Notes under the pieces: model-generated
The model's input: the letters and a program-made list of their open reading frames with translations, nothing else
What the model was told of the DNA's origin: nothing
Database searches by the model: none
In this document: piece after piece, positions 13,552 to 20,900 of the stretch
Layout of the letters: every line of letters starts with the position of its first letter
Numbering within the stretch: position 1 is the stretch's first letter
Assembly (NCBI GenBank): GCA_030595015.1
Contig: JAUVDZ010000006.1
Coordinates: 1-21,348, forward strand
Reading direction: 5' to 3'
DNA: 21,348 nucleotides
DNA from: Candidatus Peregrinibacteria bacterium
Lineage (GTDB): Bacteria > Patescibacteriota > Gracilibacteria > UBA1369 > PNNO01
Position numbers and translations under genes: made by a program

Positions 13552-13971
13552 CTAATATAGCATTGGAGCGATTTCTTTTAAAGGCTTAAGTACAAATTCG
13601 CGCTCTTTTATGCGCGGATGCGGGATTTTTAAGTTTCTTTTATTTATTTTTAGGTTGTTGTATATAAGGATATCGATGTCGATTAGTCGTGGGCGTTCAT
13701 AGCCTGAGCGTTTTGGTTTTGAGCGATCGCGACCCATTTGACGTTCGATTAATTTGATTATTTGTAGGAGTTTTTTAGGATCGTGCTGCGTTTTGACTTC
13801 AATTACCTGATTTGCAAAATCCGGCTGTGGGACTTTGGAAACCGCGATTGTTTTGTGGATATGCGATTGTTTTATTGTCTGGACTCCGCATTCGTTTAAA
13901 AGGGAGATTGCCTTTTTTAAGTTGATGGATTTTTGGCCGAGATTTGATCCGAGTCCTAAATAAATTCCCAT
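13552..13971 (-). CDS. folK: 2-amino-4-hydroxy-6-hydroxymethyldihydropteridine pyrophosphokinase
   Basis: A 139-residue HPPK that transfers pyrophosphate from ATP to 6-hydroxymethyl-7,8-dihydropterin, the step before FolP. Diagnostic segments are YLGLGSNLGQK at the start, a central QPDFANQVIEVKT, and the signature RPRLIDIDILIYN (metal-binding Asp-x-Asp), then PHPRIKEREFVLKPLKEIAP. It is slightly short but complete. The start ATG shares one base with the CYTH-gene stop (TAATG), and the transketolase N half follows after 4 nt. FolB is not beside it; the QueD-like PTPS two genes upstream may supply its substrate. Confidence 0.95.
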   Translation of the reverse strand: MGIYLGLGSNLGQKSINLKKAISLLNECGVQTIKQSHIHKTIAVSKVPQPDFANQVIEVKTQHDPKKLLQIIKLIERQMGRDRSKPKRSGYERPRLIDIDILIYNNLKINKRNLKIPHPRIKEREFVLKPLKEIAPMLY

Positions 13972-14510
13972 TAAAACGTGAGATTATTAAGTTGGATGTC
14001 TGGATATTTTTCTTTTAAAAGTCCGTTGATTGTTTGGTTGGATTTTTCGTTTTCTTCTAGTTTCAACTTCTCAATTAGATCTTCGATTATTTTTGGATCC
14101 GGTGCTTCGATTTCAATAAATGGTGCGATTTGTGGATATTCATCAATCACAATTTCAGCTTCTGGAAGCGAAAAAACAGTACGACGCTTCTCAAAATAAC
14201 AAGATTGCGAATAACCAAGAGCTTCAAAAAACGAACACGCTTCATCAAATTCAGGAGAAGCCAATTCAAATTCATCATAAATTTTATAATCGTCTTCGGT
14301 GCGTTTATTAGTTTTATAAGTCACTTCAGTGTGCGAACCTTCAAATTCACGAACTCTTAAAAGGTCGCCATTATCACGAATGGTGTGATTCTTATCATAA
14401 TATTTGGTTTTGATGAGACCAGAAAATTCTTTGTGTGCACCAATATCAATTAGCTTCTGGCTAATTTCCTGTGGATCTATGCCAAGAATTTTAATTTCAA
14501 TTTCCTGCAT
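13971..14510 (-). CDS. CYTH-domain protein (CyaB/thiamine-triphosphatase-like)
   Basis: A 179-residue CYTH protein. The ExExK motif opens the sequence (MQEIEIKILG). Further triphosphate-tunnel residues are seen in TKYYDKNHTIRDNGDLLRVR, TEVTYKTN, EFEL, KRRTVFSLPEAEIVIDEYP and FIEIEAPD, ending in a helical segment. Family members hydrolyse thiamine or inorganic triphosphate or, in class IV, cyclise ATP; the sequence does not decide between them. It begins inside the end of the PTPS gene (14-nt overlap) and ends at folK's ATG. Its place among folate genes is unexplained. Confidence 0.9.
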   Translation of the reverse strand: MQEIEIKILGIDPQEISQKLIDIGAHKEFSGLIKTKYYDKNHTIRDNGDLLRVREFEGSHTEVTYKTNKRTEDDYKIYDEFELASPEFDEACSFFEALGYSQSCYFEKRRTVFSLPEAEIVIDEYPQIAPFIEIEAPDPKIIEDLIEKLKLEENEKSNQTINGLLKEKYPDIQLNNLTF

Positions 14511-14850
14511 AAGTTACAAATGAAGTAGCAGTTTCCCAAAGTTTAATTTCATGAAGTTTTGCGTTTGCTTTTGGAAGATCCTTTAATTGATCCCACATCC
14601 AAACTACCATAACTTCAACCGACGGATTATCAAAAGTATCATTAAGCGATGAATGATCGAGCTTATCAACAACTTTTTTGTTCACAAAATCTTTCAACTC
14701 TATGAAATCCATAATCATATCTTCGTGATCCGGTTTTCCCTCTATAGTAACCTGTAATTTGTACGTATGACCATGTAAATTCTCGCACTTTCCATGGTAC
14801 TTTGTAAGGAAATGAGCCGCATCGAATGTGAACTCTTTTGTTAATAACAT
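14497..14850 (-). CDS. 6-pyruvoyltetrahydropterin synthase family (QueD/PTPS), CExxHGH type
   Basis: A 117-residue COG0720 protein. Zinc ligands are H13 (FDAAHF), H26 and H28 in CENLHGH; the catalytic dyad region is LDHSSLND (D65, H66), with a conserved Glu in LWETATSF. The motif is C22-E23-N-L-H-G-H, having both the Cys of QueD-type enzymes and the adjacent Glu associated with PTPS-III enzymes. Literature on bacterial PTPS paralogs describes this type as able to cleave dihydroneopterin and replace FolB. Clustering with folK and folP and the absence of folB nearby support a folate role; queuosine synthesis is the alternative. It is the first gene of the 14850-11786 operon. A TGC-TAAACT on the minus strand (14863-14871) could serve as extended -10, giving a leader of only ~6 nt. 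Confidence 0.9.
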   Translation of the reverse strand: MLLTKEFTFDAAHFLTKYHGKCENLHGHTYKLQVTIEGKPDHEDMIMDFIELKDFVNKKVVDKLDHSSLNDTFDNPSVEVMVVWMWDQLKDLPKANAKLHEIKLWETATSFVTYAGN

Positions 14851-14879
14851 TTGACGAAATTAAGTTTAGCAGGTAGATT
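14851..14879 (+). promoter_or_regulatory. Promoter for the small plus-strand genes
   Basis: TTGACG (14851-14856), 17-bp spacer, TAGATT (14874-14879), ~30 nt before the ATG at 14910. The -35 abuts the ATG of the divergent PTPS gene. A candidate minus -10 for that gene lies in the spacer, so the two promoters interleave and may compete. Confidence 0.5.
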
Positions 14880-14909
14880 CTGGACGAAAAAACTTTAAAA
14901 AGCAATAGA

Positions 14910-15107
14910 ATGGCAAATGGAGAACGCTTTGAGAATTTATTCGACTCTTATGAAGAAGGCAACCATGGTAGTGATTTAAGCGAAGAAACTGCTGAAGAAC
15001 TAGCATTAGCTGAATGGGAAGCAGAACAAGTAGGTGATCCAACAGCGACTAGAATTAGACGAATTATATTTCATGCTGATAATATTTTAAGAACAAAAAG
15101 ACAATAA
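14910..15107 (+). CDS. Small acidic hypothetical protein, 65 residues
   Basis: No family recognised. The sequence begins MANGERFENLFDSYEEGNHG, has an acidic central helix (SEETAEELALAEWEAEQVGD) and a basic end (TRIRRIIFHADNILRTKRQ). There is no TM or signal peptide. A promoter at 14851-14879 precedes it, but there is no clear Shine-Dalgarno. A 24-nt gap leads to the next small gene, suggesting a two-gene unit set between the two minus-strand folate operons. The segregated acidic and basic ends could suit binding to RNA, DNA or a protein, but nothing in the sequence proves it. Confidence 0.65.
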   Translation: MANGERFENLFDSYEEGNHGSDLSEETAEELALAEWEAEQVGDPTATRIRRIIFHADNILRTKRQ

Positions 15108-15131
15108 TTATATTTTTTAAAACTATAAACT

Positions 15132-15329
15132 ATGAAACCACGAAACTTACCTAATTCCCTTAATCCTGAACTTGAAGCTTTAATAGATGAGCAACAAGAA
15201 GAAATTGGAAGTGGAGAAATTGAATTAATTAGCTCTGGAATTGATGTAACTCAAATTTTAGATGCACAACAAGTTGGAGGAATGCACTTACCTTCTGGTG
15301 TTTGGAAACAAATAGAAGAACAAGCTTAA
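15132..15329 (+). CDS. Small acidic hypothetical protein, 65 residues
   Basis: No family recognised. It starts MKPRNLPNSLNPELEALIDE, continues with an acidic Glu-rich helix and a stretch (IELISSGIDVTQILDAQQVG) that could form a short helix-turn element, and ends LPSGVWKQIEEQA. It is soluble, with no signal peptide. It follows the other 65-residue gene by 24 nt, with no own promoter seen. Its TAA overlaps the folP stop by 4 nt tail-to-tail. Short length lowers certainty, but the compact placement between stop codons supports it being real. Confidence 0.6.
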   Translation: MKPRNLPNSLNPELEALIDEQQEEIGSGEIELISSGIDVTQILDAQQVGGMHLPSGVWKQIEEQA

Positions 15330-16168
15330 GAATTCTTAATTGCCCATGCCATATCAACTGCTCTTCGAGTCGCTGCTACGTCATGAGTTCTTATTATTGA
15401 TGCTCCGTTAAGGATTGCTGCTGTTGCACATGCAAGTCCTCCTTCAAGACGCTCTTCAATTGGCAAATCTAAGACTTCTCCAATGAATGATTTTCGCGAT
15501 GATCCAACTAATACCGGATGCCCGAATTGTCTGAATTCTTTTAAACGTTTTAAAATTTTGCAACTTTCAGCCGAATCCATGCTTATAAATGCTCCCTGCC
15601 CTGGATCTAAAATGATTTGCGAAGCATTGATTCCTGCTTCTTTTGCAAATTTGATTCGTTTTTTTAGGAAATCTTTAACATCATCAACAACGTCTTCATA
15701 TTTTGGTTTTTTACGGGAAGTTCGCCCACTGTCGTCTTTGCTATACATCAAAACCACTGGCACTTTCTCTTTTTTAATCAATTTAACTAATTTTGGATCC
15801 GCTCTTAAAGCCATAACATCGTTAACCATGTTTACACCTTGTTTAAGCGCTGCAGCAGCAACGTTAGCATTGTATGTATCAATTGAAATCCAACATTTTG
15901 TTCGCTTTTTGCAGATTATTTTCAATACAGGCAAAACTCTTTTAAGTTCATCTTTAGGATCAACATCTTTCGAACCAGGCCCTGTTGATTCACCTCCAAC
16001 ATCAACAATATCTGCACCTTCTTTTACCATTTCATCAAAGCGAGCAACTGCGTCGTCGACTTCTGTGTATTTTCCTTTTTCATAAAATGAATTTGGAGTT
16101 ACATTCAAAACTCCCATCACAATTGGCTTATCTAATTTTAACTTTTTTGTGCGACTTTTTAGTTCCAT
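15326..16168 (-). CDS. folP: Dihydropteroate synthase
   Basis: A 280-residue TIM-barrel enzyme that joins p-aminobenzoate to hydroxymethyldihydropterin diphosphate. Landmarks are VMGVLNVTPNSF (usually TPDSF), DIVDVGGESTGPG, SIDTYNANVAAAAL, NDVMALRADP, ILDPGQGAF, VGSSRKSFIG and IIRTHDVAATRRAV. Deviations are TPN for TPD, GPG for RPG, and MYSKDD where LMHM-type sequence is usual. Core pterin and phosphate residues (first Asn, SxD, DPG, SRK) are retained. Its ATG lies 41 nt inside the end of the pabC-like gene in another frame, so the pair is translationally coupled. A later start would remove the first strand of the barrel. Confidence 0.93.
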   Translation of the reverse strand: MELKSRTKKLKLDKPIVMGVLNVTPNSFYEKGKYTEVDDAVARFDEMVKEGADIVDVGGESTGPGSKDVDPKDELKRVLPVLKIICKKRTKCWISIDTYNANVAAAALKQGVNMVNDVMALRADPKLVKLIKKEKVPVVLMYSKDDSGRTSRKKPKYEDVVDDVKDFLKKRIKFAKEAGINASQIILDPGQGAFISMDSAESCKILKRLKEFRQFGHPVLVGSSRKSFIGEVLDLPIEERLEGGLACATAAILNGASIIRTHDVAATRRAVDMAWAIKNS

Positions 16169-16943
16169 AAGGTAATAATTTAATGATTTGTTTGGTTAAC
16201 TCACCTATTTTACCATTATTTATAGGTTTGCCGTCAACTTTAATCACAGGAATTACTCCTTTTGTGCTGCTCGTAAGAAAAATTTCATCGTATTTGTGTA
16301 TGTTTTTTAAAGGGATTGACGCTTCTTTGGTTTTATTATATTTTTTCAAAACGAAATTTCGAGTTGTGCCCTCGAGCATCCCCTCTTTTGGAGTTATAAT
16401 TGTACCTCCTTTTACTGCAAAAATATTAGAAAAAGAACCTTCTGTTATATTGCCATAACGATCAACTAACAAAGTTTCTTCCCCTGGATTTCGACGTGCC
16501 AAAATCGAAGGAAGCATGCTGGTTGATTTAATTCCGGCCGCAGGCCTCTCCACATGAAAAACCGAAACCGAAATACCCTCAGATTGCTTAAATCTAGGCA
16601 ACTTCGTCGCTTCAATTAAAACCAATGGCTTCTTACATGTCAAAAAATCAAATCCATTATTCCCGCGAGTCACAGTAATTCGCACCCGCGACTCCGCATA
16701 TCCATTCTTCTTAATAAGGCGCTCGATCAAACGCGAAAACTCTGCATTTGTATAAGGAACTCGAATCCCAACAACCTTCGCAGACGCCCTTAAACGCTTC
16801 AAATGCTCACTTAAAAGCCACTGCTTGCCATCAAGAGTCCGAATCGTCTCATAAATAGCATCGCCAAACTTAAAGCCATGATCACTAATCGAAATCACAG
16901 CTTTTCGCGCCAAAACGAGTTTTTTATTTAAAATTACATGCAT
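16128..16943 (-). CDS. pabC: Class IV PLP aminotransferase/lyase, probably aminodeoxychorismate lyase
   Basis: A 271-residue fold-type IV PLP enzyme. DHGFKFGDAIYETIRTLDGK is the family start, HLKRLRASAKVVGI follows, then GIKSTSMLPSILARR with probable Schiff-base Lys139, and GNITEGSFSNIF with Glu168 contacting the PLP ring nitrogen. PabC, branched-chain and D-amino-acid transaminases share these motifs. The 41-nt overlap with folP favours PabC, which makes p-aminobenzoate and pyruvate from aminodeoxychorismate. The C-terminus is unusually basic (TKKSHKKVKIR), partly dictated by the overlap. The symbol is given on context rather than on specific residues. Confidence 0.8.
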   Translation of the reverse strand: MHVILNKKLVLARKAVISISDHGFKFGDAIYETIRTLDGKQWLLSEHLKRLRASAKVVGIRVPYTNAEFSRLIERLIKKNGYAESRVRITVTRGNNGFDFLTCKKPLVLIEATKLPRFKQSEGISVSVFHVERPAAGIKSTSMLPSILARRNPGEETLLVDRYGNITEGSFSNIFAVKGGTIITPKEGMLEGTTRNFVLKKYNKTKEASIPLKNIHKYDEIFLTSSTKGVIPVIKVDGKPINNGKIGELTKQIIKLLPYGTKKSHKKVKIR

Positions 16944-17026
16944 CAGAGACGAGTTTAACGAGTCTCTCGCGAGCGAAATCTTATCGCGAGCGCAAGTATG
17001 AGCCCCGCTAAGCGGGGCGAATTCCT
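16944..17026. repeat. G+C-rich palindromic intergenic segment between ndk and pabC-like gene
   Basis: It contains a 7-bp stem GCCCCGC-TAA-GCGGGGC right after the ndk stop, a repeated TCGCGAGCG (17-bp offset) within CTCGCGAG palindromes, and AGAGAC...GTCTCT flanking an AACGAG-containing centre. The GC hairpin could help end ndk transcription, but no T-run follows on the minus strand. Spacing near 17-18 bp and CAAGT within it recall the 18-bp arrays elsewhere, but the match is too weak to include it in that family. Confidence 0.6.
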
Positions 17027-17506
17027 TTACTTTTCATCTTCTGCATAAACATGTTCGTACTCAGATTTCTTATAACTATGAATTTCATCATCTTCAAAAA
17101 ATCGACCAACTTCGATCTCTCCATTCTCAACAGAATCAGAAGCGTGCACAACATTACACGAAACACTCATAGCAAAATCCCCACGAATCGATCCAGCTTC
17201 AGCTTCACGAGCCTTAGTAATACCACAAAGTTCACGAACAGCATTTACAACTTCAAGACCCTCCCAACACATTGCGATCACAGGCGAACTCTTCATAAAT
17301 TTCGCAAGACTAGGAAAGAAAGGTTTGTCAGCCAAATGCGAATAATGCGCTGTCAAAATTTCATCATCAAGACCCATCATTTTCATTCCAACAAGCTTTA
17401 GGCCTTTTCTTTCAAATCTGCTAACAACCTGACCAATAAGACCACGTTGAATCGCATCAGGTTTCACTAGAACGAGTGATTTCTCGTTAACTCCATCAAA
17501 TTGCAT
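17027..17506 (-). CDS. ndk: Nucleoside diphosphate kinase
   Basis: A 159-residue NDK that moves the gamma-phosphate of ATP to other NDPs through a phospho-His. Motifs: SLVLVKPDAIQRGLIGQVVS at the start, RFERKGLKLVGMKM, HYSHLADKPFFPSL, AMCWEGLEVVNAVRELCG, GSIRGDFAMSVSCNVVHASDS with catalytic His121 (usual NxxHGSDS; Gly is Ala here). The tail of ~20 residues (EDDEIHSYKKSEYEHVYAED) is acidic and slightly longer than in the shortest bacterial NDKs. The ATG at 17506 is the only start that keeps the first strand. Repeat array C begins 12 bp upstream and would be in or next to the leader. No Shine-Dalgarno is seen. Confidence 0.96.
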   Translation of the reverse strand: MQFDGVNEKSLVLVKPDAIQRGLIGQVVSRFERKGLKLVGMKMMGLDDEILTAHYSHLADKPFFPSLAKFMKSSPVIAMCWEGLEVVNAVRELCGITKAREAEAGSIRGDFAMSVSCNVVHASDSVENGEIEVGRFFEDDEIHSYKKSEYEHVYAEDEK

Positions 17507-17517
17507 AATATAGGTTT

Positions 17518-17599
17518 GTTACTGGGTAAAGTAGGATGACCCGGTAAAGTAGGGTGACTGGGTAAAGTGGGTTTACCCGGTAACATGACATTACTCGGC
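17518..17599. repeat. 18-bp tandem repeat array C (hairpin family, largest copy)
   Basis: Five 7-mers occur at exact 18-bp spacing: ACTGGGT (17521), ACCCGGT (17539), ACTGGGT (17557), ACCCGGT (17575), ACTCGGC (17593). Four are followed by AAAGT or AACAT and a GG-rich triplet. Neighbouring 7-mers alternate between near-reverse complements, so ACTGGGTAAA-GTGGG-TTTACCCGGT folds as a 10-bp stem (one G-T pair) with a 5-nt loop. A minus frame through it reads a hexapeptide repeat (KPTLPS/HPTLPG). There are no spacers or cas genes, so it is not a CRISPR. Confidence 0.88.
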
Positions 17600-17604
17600 C
17601 ATTC

Positions 17605-17635
17605 AAAAAATCCACCCCGAATTGTACGGGATGGA
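17605..17635 (-). terminator. Intrinsic terminator after the 70-residue membrane-protein gene
   Basis: Minus strand: TCCATCCCG, 7-nt loop, CGGGGTGGA (9-bp stem with one G-U pair), then TTTTTT. It lies ~20 bp after the stop at 17657 and isolates that gene from array C and ndk. A weak TACAAT overlaps the loop but is better read as part of this hairpin. Confidence 0.8.
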
Positions 17636-17656
17636 CCTTTTATAAGCAATAAGAAT

Positions 17657-17869
17657 TTACATCATCACTTCACCCTTTCCTCTTTTCAATTCCATTAAAT
17701 CATTTCCAAAAGTTACAACAAAATAGACTCCATAAGTAAAACTTACTCCGATCATTGTCCATAACTGCAAACTTTCAGGTAATGAACTCCAAAGCCAAAT
17801 CCCACCAATAAATAGTATAACTATTTCAACAAGGCGAGTCGCAATCATTTCTATCAATTTATTTTTCAT
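17657..17869 (-). CDS. Small membrane protein, 70 residues
   Basis: No family recognised. The protein MKNKLIEMIATRLVEIVILF has a first hydrophobic segment at residues ~11-28 (VEIVILFIGGIWLWSSL), a short loop, and a second at ~35-53 (LWTMIGVSFTYGVYFVVTF). The tail is charged (NDLMELKRGKGEVMM). Two short TM helices with basic ends on one side suggest a small inner-membrane protein. It starts 32 bp after the end of the giant coiled-coil gene, in the same direction, and is followed by a strong intrinsic terminator, so it probably closes that transcription unit. Confidence 0.75.
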   Translation of the reverse strand: MKNKLIEMIATRLVEIVILFIGGIWLWSSLPESLQLWTMIGVSFTYGVYFVVTFGNDLMELKRGKGEVMM

Positions 17870-17901
17870 AATTTATTTATGTTAAGAATATTAATAATTT
17901 A

Positions 17902-20900
17902 TTAACCTGATATTTTCTCACGTAGTTTTCGTGCAGAATCACCTGTTATTATTTCACGTCTAGCAGGCAATACCCCTCGCATTTTTGCTTTTAATGCAGC
18001 AACTTTATCGCCTAGGCCTTCTCTTCTAATAATTTCTTTAGCACCATCATCATCACTAATTTCAGCTAATACTTGAAGTTTAGATTTTCCTCTAGCTTGA
18101 GATTCTGCGATGATACCTTGGATTTTCTTTTTTCTAGTCATAGCCTTTACTCTTTTTTCAATCATCATATGTAAAGGATCGCTACCAGCATGATTTTCAA
18201 GATAAACTTTATTAATCACCTTCCCACCAGTTTTAAGACCAGTCCAAGCAGCACCAGTAGCATATGTTGTTTGATCTACAGGACCTTTCCCAGTTAAGAA
18301 CATGATACCAGCCATTCCCATTCCACCAAACTGCATATACCGAGATAGAGTTCTAAATTTACCCCATCTTGCAACCCTTGCTTCAGCTTTCATCTCAACT
18401 TCCTGCATAATTCTGAATCTACCTTCGCTTAATCTATTAATTTCCATATTTGCATCTCTAATTTTTGCTTCTGCAAGAGAAGATTTACCCTCGACTGAAG
18501 CTAATTTTGTATTTGTATCCATTACTTCTTTATTCCATTCAGAATGATTGGCTTCCATCTTCTTCCCTAATTTTTTTCTTTTTAATATATCCGTATCTAC
18601 ACTTGATTTATGTTTACTCAAATCTACCTTTTTATTCTTCAAGGAATCACTTATATCATCAAATTGTCTTTTAGTAACATCTCCATTTTTAATCCCTGCC
18701 TTTTGATAAGATTGCTCTAAAACATCTTTTGCTTTATCAAGCTTTACTTGACTACCTCTTTTAGCTTTGAAGGCTGTTTCTGCTTTATCAAAATCCCGTT
18801 TTGCTTTCATAGCATCTTTAATACCATCTCTTTTTTTCTCTAATGCTTTTAATTCATTTTGATAAGTACCTGTTTTCTTGGTAAGGGCTCTTTCATTATC
18901 AAGCATGCCTAAAAACGTTTTCTGATTCTTAGTAATATTTAAATTATGAGCCTCCTTCAAAGCTTTCCAATTAGTTTGAGCGAGTTTTTTCTCAGTAATC
19001 AGAGTTTTAAGATTTTCAATAGATCTAGCTCGTTGACCCTTAAGAGTTCTAATAGCATTATACCCTTTTTCATATTCTTTTACAGTATCAGCAGAAATAC
19101 CAAATCTGAGCATTGCCGCCTTTAATTGACTAAATTTTTGAGCACCTAAACTCCATCCCCTTTTTAACATCGCAAAGAAACCATGACCAGGCATTTCAAT
19201 ATCTTTACCAAATGCATTTTTAAAGATTTTTAAATAATCATCACCATGCGTCATACCTTTTTGCAATTCAGCTAATCTATTAAGCTTAGTAACAATTGGA
19301 TTTCTTGTAATTCCATTGTCGTTCAATTTTTTTTGAAGTCTAGCAACTTCTTTACTTAACGGTTCAGAACGATCAATTTTAAATTTTAATACCGTTTTAC
19401 CATCTTTTAATGTAATTCTTGAACCACTTATATGATTGATTAAGCTTGCTTGCTCTGCAGCTTTTGCTTTAATCGAAGCTTTTGTTACTGTTTCAAGTCT
19501 TGCACCTTTATTTAGTCTTTGTGCAAACCAAGATCCTGCTTTACCTAAAGTACTCATATCTGCAACTCGCGCTGTATCTCTTAGTGCTCCTGCACCTCGT
19601 GCAACACCAACTGTACGTCTTGCTCCTCTAATTCCTCCAAGCCAAGCACGTATTCCAAGTCCTGCTCCACCAAATATCAAAGTTGCATCTGCAAAAGCTC
19701 CAGCTGCAAAAAATACACCTGATAATAATTGTTCTTTTCCTGATAATTTTCTATCAGACAACGAACGACCTGTCACCATTGCTCTAAAATCCATAGCAGT
19801 ACCAACAATTGGAATAAAACCACCACCAGCTTCTGCTAAATCCCAAGCTACTTCTTGTGTTTTTGCCTTACCAGTAAATAATGCTTTTGCTTCTAATCCT
19901 AATATAATTCCTGGCAAAGCAGCTTGTTTTGTAAATCTCCAAGCACGACTTGTTGGAACAACTCTACTTTTAATTTCTTCAAGTTGATCAGTAACTTGTC
20001 GTCTATGTGCTTTTTCACCAGCAACATTCAGTTGATTCTTCATTTTCGCACTATAAGGCGCTGTAACATTAGTTTCAATAACTTCAGCAAGTGCAGCAAA
20101 TCTAGCTCTAGCAACATCTTTCATTGTTCTAAGTTCAACTAATCTTTCACCATAAGCAGCAATTAAATCTCTACCGGTTTTATTTTTTAAATTTTTAAAT
20201 TCGTGTTTCCCGTATATGGCCTCTAATGAAGTTCTTAATTGAGGCATATCTTTCAATTTTGTTGTTTCAAAATTCCTCCCACTTGCTTCAAACTCTTTCA
20301 TTACCCCATCAATCTCACTACCAGCTTTAACAACTGGTTTTGCTTGTTCTGTCATTAATTTTGAAGCGCGTCTAACTAAAACCTCATATTTTTTAATAAT
20401 CATATCTCTGTTGTACATTTCATCTGGTGAAACATGTATATTCTCTCCTCTAGATTTATAACTTTTAGATTCTTCCATTAATTTGGAATAACTTGATTGT
20501 TTATGGATATCACCCTCCAATTTTTCAATATCACCTAATAATGAACCTAACTTCCACCCTTTTGCTTTTCTTCTAAATTTCCAAATAGCTCGACTTTTAA
20601 TTCTACGCCAATGGTAGCTTCTTAAAGTTGCTCTTAAAGCCCTGTTGTCATGTTTATAAAGTTTGTGGTATCTCTTCACTAAAGCTGGTATACGAGCAAA
20701 GGCATAGAATATCAATCTATCCCGATTTTTTTCTGCATATAACAAATCAAAAATAAGCATTAAGTTCGCATCTTCAAATTTAGCATTTGCAAGAATATCT
20801 GTTTTTGCCTGAGCATCTAAACCAGCTTTTGAATCTAAATACTTGCCTAATAATTCTTTAAATTTATCTTTTGCAGATTTGTATTTCATCTTACTTTCAA

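Noticed and set aside
17518..17599. CRISPR array
   Set aside because: Units are 18 bp head-to-tail with no unique spacers of constant length, and there are no cas genes in the window.
17467..17649. Minus-strand frame encoding a KPTLPS/HPTLPG hexapeptide repeat
   Set aside because: The 18-bp period is a multiple of three, so the frame stays open by necessity; it overlaps ndk and the terminator. A similar frame arises at array B. Treated as non-coding repeat DNA.
17621..17649. TTGCTT-17-TACAAT promoter for ndk on the minus strand
   Set aside because: The -10 lies in the loop of a 9-bp stem followed by six T, which reads better as an intrinsic terminator; not excluded outright.
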